NCBI GenBank assembly: GCA_964536015.1 | Contig: CAZHVS010000006.1 | Coordinates: 1 to 64,000 of the forward strand | Reading direction: 5' to 3' | Length of the DNA stretch: 64,000 bases | Origin: CAZHVS01 sp964536015 | Lineage (GTDB): Bacteria > Bacteroidota > Ignavibacteria > Ignavibacteriales > Ignavibacteriaceae | Part shown: one piece after another, positions 17,445 to 23,894 of the stretch | Layout of the letters: every line of letters begins with the position of its first letter | How positions within the stretch are numbered: the stretch's first letter is position 1 | Translations under genes and position numbers: made by a program | Notes under the pieces: model-generated | What the model was told of the DNA's origin: nothing | Seen by the model: the letters and a program-made list of their open reading frames with translations, nothing else | Database searches by the model: none

Positions 17445-18938
17445 CTATTTATTTATAATTTCCGTTTTTATATACTGATTGATGGATTTATAATCTAAAA
17501 TCGTTCTTAGAAATTTTATGTCTTCCTTCCTTATCAAACCGGCGACCAATAATGAAAAATATGTTAAAAAGACATAACCAAAGGAGAAAAATATTTTATT
17601 ATAACCAGAAAACAACTTTGTCATATTAAGAATAAAATAAAATACATAATAATTTACAATTCCAAAAAATAAATATAAAACAGCTGTTTTATTATTAAGA
17701 ATAGGTAAATATTTTTTAGAATAAAATCGATAAAGTAATATCATAATTATATTAGAAAGCAATGTAGCTAAAGCTGCACCCATACCTCCCATCTTAAAAA
17801 AAGGAGAACTTATAAGAATAAAAAGCAATAATAAGTAGGCTAAAAAAACTATAACTCCAATATCTAACCCTTTCTTAAAATGGCCAAGACCAACTAAAAT
17901 ACTGCTATAGGGGGCATTCAATACTCTAAGAAACATTGCAACATTAATAATGACCATAATTGGCGCGGATGTCGCAAATTCCCTGCCTAAAAGTATTCTC
18001 ACTATATCCTCCGAAAAAAGTGTTGCAAGTATTAACACCGGCATAATATAAATATATGAGAATCTTTCAAACTTCTCAACAATTCTTTTTATTGCTTCGA
18101 AATCTTTATTAGCTGCAGCCTGAGAAAACAAAGGATAAAACAGAATCCCAACACTTTGTGAAATTAATAACACGAATCCTCCTACCCTGAATCCAGCAGT
18201 ATAATAACCAACTTGCTCTGAATTTGAAAAAAATTGCAACAATACTTTGTCGATATTGGATGAAACAGTGCTTGTAAAAGCAGTTAACATTACAGGAATA
18301 GAAATTTGTAAATATTCTTTAAATAAATTTTTATTAAACTGACCTATTGTTTTATCACGAAATAAAAAAATTATTAAGGGAACAATTATCATTACTGAAA
18401 CTAAATTTCCGAAAGCTAAAGCTACGGCTCTGAACCCTAAAACAACAATTATAATTCTTAATATCTGTTCAATTAGTGTTTGAACCATTTCTGGGATATC
18501 TGTTTTGGCTTGTTGTGTGTGTGCCATAAAATTTGTTTTAGGTATTGATATCAGCTGTGATATTATAGAGGAAATTAAAAATACAAAGATTACTGTTATA
18601 TGTTCCTTACTCTCAAATTTTATGTTAAAAACATCTTTTTGAATAAAAAAGAAAGCGATTGTAAAAAATGAATATATTATTATTAAAAATAATTTAACTC
18701 TTGTGTAAGTTCCCATGCACATTGCTTCATCTCTTCCTTCGGAAACCAACTTAATATGTGCAGTGCCAAATCCCATATCGGCAATAAAAGATAACATGGT
18801 AACATAAGCTAATCCAAAAGAAATTGTACCGAGAACACTAGCACCTGCGATTCTTGCTACTATAATACTTGCGCCAATTTGGAATATTTGGACTAACAAT
18901 CTTGACGAATAACTTAAAATTAATTTTTGAGCTAACAT
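17445..18938 (-). CDS. Oligosaccharide flippase (Wzx, MATE/MOP superfamily)
   Basis: A 497-residue polytopic membrane protein moving undecaprenyl-linked oligosaccharide across the inner membrane. The ATG at 18938 is preferred to a TTG two codons upstream. About 12-14 hydrophobic helices are visible, from LILSYSSRLLVQIFQIGASIIVARIAG to IFFSFGYVFLTYFSLLVAGLI. The N-terminal arrangement (GASVLGTISFGLAYVTMLSFIADMGFG) is the polysaccharide-synthesis Wzx pattern. It is the first gene of block 4, after a 270-bp gap from the ImmA-peptidase island, so a promoter should lie upstream. It is the only flippase seen in the window. Confidence 0.88.
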   Translation of the reverse strand: MLAQKLILSYSSRLLVQIFQIGASIIVARIAGASVLGTISFGLAYVTMLSFIADMGFGTAHIKLVSEGRDEAMCMGTYTRVKLFLIIIYSFFTIAFFFIQKDVFNIKFESKEHITVIFVFLISSIISQLISIPKTNFMAHTQQAKTDIPEMVQTLIEQILRIIIVVLGFRAVALAFGNLVSVMIIVPLIIFLFRDKTIGQFNKNLFKEYLQISIPVMLTAFTSTVSSNIDKVLLQFFSNSEQVGYYTAGFRVGGFVLLISQSVGILFYPLFSQAAANKDFEAIKRIVEKFERFSYIYIMPVLILATLFSEDIVRILLGREFATSAPIMVIINVAMFLRVLNAPYSSILVGLGHFKKGLDIGVIVFLAYLLLLFILISSPFFKMGGMGAALATLLSNIIMILLYRFYSKKYLPILNNKTAVLYLFFGIVNYYVFYFILNMTKLFSGYNKIFFSFGYVFLTYFSLLVAGLIRKEDIKFLRTILDYKSINQYIKTEIINK

Positions 18939-19214
18939 TATCAATATACTATTAATTAAAATTATTTATTCTCTAAAAAATTTGCTTAAATATTTCAATG
19001 AATCCATATTTTTTAAACTTTCAATTTGAATTACCTAAACGGTTTTTCTCTAAGTAGTAATAATACTCTGGGAATAATTTCAATTATATTTTTTTATTGA
19101 ATTTAATCCAACTAGTAAAATTACAGCTCTCATTATTAGTTAGTAACCTAAATTACCTGTTACACTCTATTACTCATCAATAATTAATTTTAAATTAAAA
19201 CGAAGCTTCTATAT
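18939..19214 (-). promoter_or_regulatory. Leader/intergenic region upstream of the flippase
   Basis: A 270-bp AT-rich gap between the island and block 4. It must contain the block 4 promoter if the island is a separate unit. On the minus strand TTGAAA is followed by an AT-rich stretch near TATTAC, but spacing and match are weak. A 13-codon frame MDSLKYLSKFFRE lies at 18966-19007 without other support. No strong hairpin or riboswitch structure is visible to me. Confidence 0.3.
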
Positions 19215-20066
19215 TCAACACTCCCACAACACCGTCAACACTGCGTTATATGCAGGCATTGGTATATTATACTCTATTACTCTCGCTTCACGGTCTTTAA
19301 GCGTATAATCCTCATCAAACCATGCTCTTGCAGGAACATCCTCCGCTTCCTCCGGCATCTTCTCCCCATTAAAAAAATCAGACGTATAGGATAACCCGCT
19401 TACGCTTCTGCCGTTTCTTATAAATTTATAAGGAAAGTGCTCATTAATTACACTCCATTTTACTTTAGCATCTTTACTTAAAATTATTGCCGTCGGTTTT
19501 ATACCTTTTTCACCGTATCTGGTCGCCGCTGCTGTTAAAGTAACATTAAAATATTCTGCCAATTCTTTAATTGGTACTGTTTTATTTTTTTTATTATAAT
19601 TTATTTCTTTTTCAGCTTCTATAAACCAATCTGTTGGCATTAAAAACTCTGCTGCAAACGTATTAGCATCAGCTTCCCTTTTATAATTTTTCATACTTCC
19701 ATAAAACTGTTCAAACCCGCATCCTGCCGCTTCCACCCCTTCTTCTACTCCCCTCTCCTTTATAAGGAGAGGAGTTGGGGGTGAGGTCAACAGGGCTTCT
19801 CTCTCATTAAAAAAATGCCCCATCTCATGTGCCGCTACAAATCTCCTCTGCTCCTCAGACTTAATTCTGTTGTTAATAGTTATTATTCCTGCATTATTAT
19901 CAAAAACAATATTCCCTTCACATCCAAAAAGTTCTGCAAACCTGTACACAAGCCCTTCGGCATTCATAATCTGGTAAATAGTATAATTATTCTTTCTATC
20001 AGGATTATATTTTTTTAATAATTTTCTGGCTTTCGCTTCAGCAAGTTTATTAATTTCTAAATTCAA
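19215..20066 (-). CDS. ImmA/IrrE family metallopeptidase with in-frame repeat insertion
   Basis: A zinc metallopeptidase of the COG2856/PF06114 type, relatives of which cleave repressors (ImmA-ImmR, IrrE-DdrO). The 283-residue protein has HEMGH (80-84) and the third ligand in READANTFAAEFLMP (Glu131). Between them residues 92-106 (LLTSPPTPLLIKERGV) are encoded entirely by a 44-bp palindromic repeat at 19747-19790, and the following VEEGVEAAG also looks like insertion product. The catalytic residues flank the insert and remain in frame, so activity may survive. Start is TTG. The C-terminal half (from about 180) is of unknown role. Upstream in the same direction are a helical protein and a sigma-like factor, plausible partners or substrates, but that is inference. 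Confidence 0.87.
   Translation of the reverse strand: MNLEINKLAEAKARKLLKKYNPDRKNNYTIYQIMNAEGLVYRFAELFGCEGNIVFDNNAGIITINNRIKSEEQRRFVAAHEMGHFFNEREALLTSPPTPLLIKERGVEEGVEAAGCGFEQFYGSMKNYKREADANTFAAEFLMPTDWFIEAEKEINYNKKNKTVPIKELAEYFNVTLTAAATRYGEKGIKPTAIILSKDAKVKWSVINEHFPYKFIRNGRSVSGLSYTSDFFNGEKMPEEAEDVPARAWFDEDYTLKDREARVIEYNIPMPAYNAVLTVLWEC
19747..19790. repeat. 44-bp palindromic repeat inside the ImmA gene
   Basis: Positions 19747-19790 match 22301-22344 with two mismatches in 44. The core is an inverted repeat, CCTCTCCTT TAT AAGGAGAGG, followed by a G-rich flank TTGGGGGTGAGG. Elements of this kind are common dispersed repeats in many AT-rich bacterial genomes. Here it is read in frame on the minus strand as TSPPTPLLIKERG. 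Confidence 0.88.
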
Positions 20067-20193
20067 CCTTCCCTTTCCCTTTTCATAATTCCTCTGTACT
20101 CTCCTGTAACCTGCAGCTCAAAATTTATATTTTCACTTACTTTTATTTTTCTTCTTCTTGAATCTTATCCTTTCCCTCTTCACCTCTACCTTG

Positions 20194-20601
20194 TTACTCT
20201 GTCACTTTTTCACCTGATTCCTTGTTACCTTTACTCTTATCCCCTTGCTTCATTCTTTTCAATAACTCTTTATTCACTTTTATTATCTTTTCATCTTCGC
20301 CGGTTATATCTTCCATCTTCTTTGCAGCCATAGCATAACCATTATTAAATTCTCCAATTTTTGTTTTATTAGTGAATTCCCCTAATTCTTTTTCAAACTT
20401 CTTCTGCAGCAATTCACCATTTTGCATCTGTAACTCTATCTCTTTTTTTCTTAGTAACTGTTTTGCGTCTTCTAATAATTGTTCCGGTTTATATCCTGCC
20501 TCTCTTAAATATTCCTTAACAAACTCCTGGTCATTGCCTGCTTCTTCAATAAGATTTAAAACTGCCTCTAAACCTTTTTCCATCACAAAATCCTTTTCCA
20601 T
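20194..20601 (-). CDS. Small helical protein of unknown function
   Basis: A 135-residue charged protein, ATG start, six bases after the sigma-like gene, so clearly co-transcribed. It looks almost wholly alpha-helical: AVLNLIEEAGNDQEFVKEYL and PEQLLEDAKQLLRKKEIELQ are amphipathic, and the C-terminal tail (GDKSKGNKESGEKVTE) is probably disordered. I recognise no family; a faint likeness of the first 45 residues to Nif11-type helices is not enough to name it. Position between a sigma-like factor and an ImmA peptidase makes an anti-sigma or peptidase-substrate role conceivable, but this is inference only. Confidence 0.7.
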   Translation of the reverse strand: MEKDFVMEKGLEAVLNLIEEAGNDQEFVKEYLREAGYKPEQLLEDAKQLLRKKEIELQMQNGELLQKKFEKELGEFTNKTKIGEFNNGYAMAAKKMEDITGEDEKIIKVNKELLKRMKQGDKSKGNKESGEKVTE

Positions 20602-20607
20602 AGCTCT

Positions 20608-21183
20608 TTAATTGTTCCTGATTTTACGGATAATACGTTTTTTTATGTTTACAACTTCATTTACACTTAACCCCAATATAATAGCTATTTCTTGATTTTT
20701 ATTCCCTTTTAACATTTCATCAAACACACACCAGCATTCCTCGTCATCTTCAAGCTTTTTATTTATCATTTCAATTCTTTCTTTTTCAGTATACTCCTTT
20801 AAGGGATCTGCATAAGTATTACTCTCAATACTGTCAAAGAATGAATTGTCAGCATTTTCTTCATCATCACTATTTTCAAATTCATAGGAGCAATCTGTCT
20901 TTCGTCTTTTATTTTTATTATAAAGATTCAGTATATCACTCTTTATACACATCTTCATATATATATCCAAAGCAGGATATTTCTCTCTGTTCCACTTCCT
21001 TTTCCCTTCAATAATTTTAGTAATTAATTCATGAACTATGTCTTCTGCAGTAAAACAATGATTTTTAACTTCATGTAAGAAGAAATTCATCAGTAAATCT
21101 GCAAAAAATATCCAGCCATTATACTTTTCTGGATGTTCTTGTAATATTTTTTCGAATTCAACAAATATCTCTGCTGTTTCCAA
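20608..21183 (-). CDS. Sigma-70-family (ECF-like) sigma factor
   Basis: A 191-residue protein with the two-domain layout of a small sigma factor. Region 2-like sequence is AEDIVHELITKIIEG followed by YMKMCIKSDILNLYNKNKRR (about 43-93). An acidic linker (FENSDDEENADNS) follows. Region 4-like helix-turn-helix is KGNKNQEIAIILGLSVNEVV (about 155-175), then KKRIIRKIRNN. The frame starts with TTG at 21183; a 23-codon ATG frame with an AAGGA site (21158-21229) overlaps this start, so translation may be coupled or the true start misread. It heads a minus-strand group with the helical protein and ImmA peptidase, divergent from the 227-aa gene. Confidence 0.72.
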   Translation of the reverse strand: METAEIFVEFEKILQEHPEKYNGWIFFADLLMNFFLHEVKNHCFTAEDIVHELITKIIEGKRKWNREKYPALDIYMKMCIKSDILNLYNKNKRRKTDCSYEFENSDDEENADNSFFDSIESNTYADPLKEYTEKERIEMINKKLEDDEECWCVFDEMLKGNKNQEIAIILGLSVNEVVNIKKRIIRKIRNN

Positions 21184-21229
21184 TATTTTTCCCTGTAATT
21201 AAAAAGTAATAGTTATCTCTTTCTATCAT
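21158..21229 (-). promoter_or_regulatory. Short overlapping ORF at the sigma-factor start
   Basis: ATG at 21229, preceded by AAGGAATTAATT, opens 23 codons (MIERDNYYFLITGKNIGN and on) and stops at 21158-21160, 23 bp inside the sigma-like gene in another frame. The sigma-like gene itself has only TTG. The arrangement could provide translational coupling, or a one-base frameshift could have split one gene. No ATG lies in the sigma frame upstream before a stop. Confidence 0.35.
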
Positions 21230-21329
21230 AATTAATTCCTTTTTATTAATATCTATACCTTATATACTCTTAACTCTCCTTTTTTTGCCATCAATACTAA
21301 AAAAATTTTTTTTGTCCATTTTCTTTTTC

Positions 21330-21358
21330 TTGCAAGTATTTAATATAGGGATTATAAT
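21330..21358 (+). promoter_or_regulatory. Sigma-70-type promoter for the 227-aa gene
   Basis: TTGCAA at 21330-21335 and TATAAT at 21353-21358 are separated by exactly 17 bp, near-consensus for a vegetative sigma factor. The predicted transcription start, around 21365, is just before the 11-bp tandem repeats, and the first ATG with a Shine-Dalgarno lies at 21476. This is the clearest promoter in the window. Confidence 0.7.
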
Positions 21359-21370
21359 TGAGGTAAATCT

Positions 21371-21436
21371 TCTCGATCTAATTTCGATCTAATTTCGATT
21401 AAGTCTCGATTACTTCTCTATTAAGTCCCTATTGTT
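21371..21436. repeat. Six tandem 11-bp repeats (operator-like)
   Basis: Six consecutive 11-bp units run from 21371 to 21436 with the pattern TYYCKATYNNN; the first is TCTCGATCTAA and the fourth TCTCGATTACT. Decay is graded: the last two units have CTAT in place of CGAT. Eleven base pairs is about one helical turn, so bound proteins would line up on one face. The array sits between the promoter (21330-21358) and the ribosome-binding site (21463-21470), where it would act as an operator or as a structured leader. Confidence 0.8.
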
Positions 21437-21462
21437 AATTATAATTTCATAAATAAACAAAT

Positions 21463-21470
21463 AAGGAGGT
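21463..21470 (+). promoter_or_regulatory. Perfect Shine-Dalgarno site
   Basis: AAGGAGGT lies five bases before the ATG at 21476. Most genes in this window have weak or no such site, so the match stands out, fixes the start of the 227-aa gene and suggests strong translation. Confidence 0.85.
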
Positions 21471-21475
21471 GCTTT

Positions 21476-22159
21476 ATGGCATACTTAAATAAATCAGTTC
21501 TCGGAAAAGTCAGCGGTGCAGTAGGTGATATTACCTTCCGCCAGTTAAATAACAAGAACTATCTCGCAACTCGTCCTCGGTCATTTATGCCCGGAAAAGA
21601 CGAATCATCTGTTCAGCGTCGAAACAGATTTCGGCTGGCAGTCAAATTTGCCTCAGCAGTAAATTCAATCCAGCCGCTAAAACAAAAATGGGCGCTTTAC
21701 TCTGCTGCTTCTCACACAACATTTTGCAACATTGTAAAAAAAATTGCCCCTTTTATTACTTCAAATTCTATTTCTGAATCAATCTCAATCGTGCCTTCTG
21801 TCGGATTTGGTGTTCAGTTGGATTCTGTGCATCTTAATTCTTCGGAAATAACTATCGGCTTAAATCCTCTTGGTTCTCAGTCCGGCATCGATATAAATAC
21901 TGAAATTAAAATTTCCGTAGCTGCAGTATTATATCTTAGCAGCCCCGTTGCCGGCACTTTTGAACCTTATTCTTTCCTTCCTCTGCTGTCATCAAAACAG
22001 GATACCAATATTGTCAATGCTGTAAACTTTGAAATTCCTGTTCAAGGCTCTCAGAAAACTCTTTTTGATATTTACAATACTAAAAAAATATTTTTCTGCC
22101 TGCTTACTTATGATGCTGTAGATAATCCGGTTCGTTTCTCTCAAACGTTAGTCGGTTAA
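21476..22159 (+). CDS. 227-aa protein of unknown function, DUF6266-like N-terminus
   Basis: The only well-supported plus-strand gene. The N-terminal third (VLGKVSGAVGDITFRQLNNK, ATRPRSF, then RRNRFRLAVKFASAVN) resembles the DUF6266 pattern known from Bacteroidota proteins, from memory and unverified. The C-terminal two-thirds is Ser/Thr-rich and beta-strand-like. There is no signal peptide or membrane helix. It has its own sigma-70-type promoter, a repeat-bearing leader, a perfect Shine-Dalgarno and an intrinsic terminator, and is divergent from the sigma/ImmA set. Codon and composition feel is less AT-extreme than the neighbours, hinting at acquisition. It may be phage- or element-derived; its function is unknown. 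Confidence 0.8.
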   Translation: MAYLNKSVLGKVSGAVGDITFRQLNNKNYLATRPRSFMPGKDESSVQRRNRFRLAVKFASAVNSIQPLKQKWALYSAASHTTFCNIVKKIAPFITSNSISESISIVPSVGFGVQLDSVHLNSSEITIGLNPLGSQSGIDINTEIKISVAAVLYLSSPVAGTFEPYSFLPLLSSKQDTNIVNAVNFEIPVQGSQKTLFDIYNTKKIFFCLLTYDAVDNPVRFSQTLVG

Positions 22160-22169
22160 TTCATACAAT

Positions 22170-22207
22170 CCTCTGTCCTTATCCCGTAGGGGCAGGGGAT
22201 TTTTTTT
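22170..22207 (+). terminator. Intrinsic terminator of the 227-aa gene
   Basis: Eleven bases after the stop, CCTCTGTCC (22170-22178) can pair with GGGGCAGGGG (22189-22198) including two or three G-U pairs, around a 10-base loop. Eight T follow (22200-22207). This is a standard Rho-independent terminator on the plus strand. Confidence 0.8.
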
Positions 22208-22399
22208 CTCCTTTTTAATTGTTTTAAAAATCTGTTTTTAATAAACACATTAAGCTTATCACTTTTAAACTATTTAATTTAAGGCACCTTGCCTGTTTTT
22301 ACTCCCCTCTCATTTATAAGGAGAGGGGTTGGGGGTGAGGTCAATTTTTCCCTCTGCTTCCCCTTTACCGCTGCCTTGTTACCTGTAACCCGTTATTTA
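22208..22399. other. Convergent intergenic region
   Basis: Lies between the ends of the plus-strand 227-aa gene and the minus-strand WbpD-like gene. It contains the second copy of the 44-bp palindromic repeat (22301-22344). Otherwise I see no gene. Confidence 0.6.
22301..22344. repeat. Second copy of the 44-bp palindromic repeat
   Basis: Matches 19747-19790 except for two bases. Its inverted repeat is CCCCTCTC (22304-22311) with GAGAGGGG (22321-22328). This copy is intergenic, between convergent genes, unlike the first copy which lies in a coding sequence. The two copies bracket the island. Confidence 0.88.
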
Positions 22400-22990
22400 T
22401 CACTCTGTTACGTCTGTTACTCGGTTGTTTTCAAGTTTGTATTTACGTTTGCTCTGTTCGCAGAATGCAAAACCATTTTCATCAAACTTTAATTTCTTTC
22501 CCGCTTCACTTACCCATCCGACTATTCTTGCAGGATTTCCTACTACAAGTGCATAATCAGGTATATCTTTTGTAACTACAGCTCCTGCACCTACAAATGC
22601 ATACTTTCCAATTGTATGTCCGCACACAACTGTACTGTTAGCTCCCAAAGAAGCTCCTTCTTTCACAAGCGTTTTTATGTAGAATTCTTTCCCAACCTGT
22701 GGATATTTACTTCTGGGGTCTAATATATTTGTAAAGACCATTGAAGGACCACAGAATACATAATCCTCAAGTGTAACGCCTTCATAAACGGATACATTAT
22801 TCTGTATTTTTACAAAGTTTCCAATTGTCACATCGTTTGCAACATTTACATTTTGTCCAAGTACACATTTCTTACCAATTTTTGAACCTGATTGTACGTG
22901 GCTGAAGTGCCATATCTTTGTGCCTTCACCAATTTCCACATTATCATCTACTACTGCATACTGGTTTACGAAATATTTTTTTTCTGACAT
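22400..22990 (-). CDS. WbpD/WlbB-like sugar N-acetyltransferase
   Basis: A 196-residue left-handed beta-helix acetyltransferase. The block GEGTKIWHFSHV (22-33), KIGKKCVLGQNV and VKIQNNVSVYEGV then LEDYVFCGPSMVFTN is diagnostic of WbpD/WlbB enzymes, which acetylate the 3-amino group of UDP-GlcNAc(3N)A with acetyl-CoA. VGNPARIVGW follows the helix. It is the last gene of block 2, downstream of WbpE-like and WbpB-like genes, fitting the order amination then acetylation. ATG start. Confidence 0.9.
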   Translation of the reverse strand: MSEKKYFVNQYAVVDDNVEIGEGTKIWHFSHVQSGSKIGKKCVLGQNVNVANDVTIGNFVKIQNNVSVYEGVTLEDYVFCGPSMVFTNILDPRSKYPQVGKEFYIKTLVKEGASLGANSTVVCGHTIGKYAFVGAGAVVTKDIPDYALVVGNPARIVGWVSEAGKKLKFDENGFAFCEQSKRKYKLENNRVTDVTE

Positions 22991-23022
22991 TTTGATTCCT
23001 TTTAAGGTTTAAGTTTAGTTAA

Positions 23023-23514
23023 TTAATTTTTTATACTTTTTGCTTTCAATAAAAACTTCAAATCTTCTACATCTTTTGGTCGATTGACCATTTGTTTGTT
23101 TTTAATAAGATCCTCTAAAGAGATATAAAATAAATTAATTTTGGTATCTCTAATATTTATTTCTTCAATTACTCTTTTATTCCAGGCTTCATTAAAAAAA
23201 ACACCTTCAATACTATTTATTAAATCAACTCTGTTTGGTGGTACTCCGAATTGAAAGACCATTCCTTTTTTTAATAATTCATCCCGATTACTTATAGAAG
23301 GGATTGAATAATTCCAGAATTCATTTAACATTGCATATAGTTTATCAACATTTTGTGCTTCATTACAATAAAAAATATCAATATCTCCTGTTAATCTTGC
23401 GTTACCATAATAAATTGCAGCCTCCCCGCCAACGATAAGGTATTGAACATCATACCTGTATAACAATATTAAAAATTCCAAAATATCAGATTCAAAATTA
23501 TTTTTGTCCAGCAT
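23023..23514 (-). CDS. Nucleotidyltransferase of a toxin-antitoxin-like pair
   Basis: A 163-residue nucleotidyltransferase-fold protein. The signature is VGGEAAIYYGNARLTGDIDI (28-47), with Gly-Gly and the two metal-binding Asp (44, 46). The rest (VEDLKFLLK near the C-terminus) is typical of DUF6036/MNT-like proteins that are often encoded with a small helical partner. Its ATG overlaps the end of the upstream 71-codon gene by 17 bp. Such pairs are commonly toxin-antitoxin or phage-defence related (established for AbiEii and MNT relatives, not for this protein). It has no obvious role in glycan synthesis and looks like an insertion between the WbpB-like and WbpD-like genes. Confidence 0.75.
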   Translation of the reverse strand: MLDKNNFESDILEFLILLYRYDVQYLIVGGEAAIYYGNARLTGDIDIFYCNEAQNVDKLYAMLNEFWNYSIPSISNRDELLKKGMVFQFGVPPNRVDLINSIEGVFFNEAWNKRVIEEINIRDTKINLFYISLEDLIKNKQMVNRPKDVEDLKFLLKAKSIKN

Positions 23515-23713
23515 ATTCTTTCAAATGAATCCTTTTATCTTTATAAAACCTGTCTTTAAGCTTTTTAGCTATTTTTTGTCTTTCAACAGGCGTAAGTGAA
23601 ACAATTTGCTGAATATCCCATTCTTCTGCTTCTTTAAAATTTTTTGCTTTATTAACTATTCGCTGCATAAATTTTTGTTCAGATTGAATTAAATTTTCTT
23701 TTTGCTTCTTCAA
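23498..23713 (-). CDS. Small helical partner of the nucleotidyltransferase
   Basis: A charged helical protein of at most 71 residues from TTG at 23713; an ATG at 23671 gives 57 residues (MQRIVNKAKNFKEAEEWDIQ) and is the more normal start. The core EEWDIQQIVSLTPVERQKIA resembles the small proteins that precede DUF6036-type nucleotidyltransferases. It overlaps that downstream gene by 17 bp, so the two are probably translated together. Antitoxin function is inference from position. Confidence 0.55.
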   Translation of the reverse strand: MKKQKENLIQSEQKFMQRIVNKAKNFKEAEEWDIQQIVSLTPVERQKIAKKLKDRFYKDKRIHLKEYAGQK

Positions 23714-23841
23714 TCATCCAGTTTAATTTTTCTTGTTTGGCTTCTTCTATATTTCTGTACTTAAAAATACCGTGTCTGATAATAGGTTTACTTATAACAG
23801 AAATAAAGTCATAGAAATCATTTAAATTTTTGAATGTTCAT
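23679..23841 (-). pseudogene. Frameshifted small gene upstream of the nucleotidyltransferase pair
   Basis: A frame of about 52 codons encodes TFKNLNDFYDFISVISK then IRHGIFKYRNIEEAKQEKL, ending at 23679. It lacks an in-frame start: a TGA precedes it. ATG at 23841 reads out of frame (MNIQKFK then stop). Restoring two A after that ATG would give a natural MKTFKNLNDF start, so a small deletion just after the start codon is likely. The sequence looks like another small partner protein of nucleotidyltransferase pairs. Confidence 0.4.
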
Positions 23842-23894
23842 TTCGAGTAATTAAGTATAGTTTTGTTTTACTTTTAACTCTGTCTTACCCCTTT

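Noticed and set aside
18966..19007. 13-codon frame (MDSLKYLSKFFRE) before the flippase
   Set aside because: Too short, no ribosome-binding site, no coupling to the next gene.
22304..22328. Palindrome of the second 44-bp repeat as a minus-strand terminator for the WbpD-like operon
   Set aside because: No T-tract follows the hairpin on that strand, and the near-identical copy inside a gene shows it is a dispersed repeat.
19747..22344. The two 44-bp repeats as attachment sites of a mobile element
   Set aside because: No integrase, transposase or tRNA gene lies between or beside them, and this repeat type is generally dispersed on its own.
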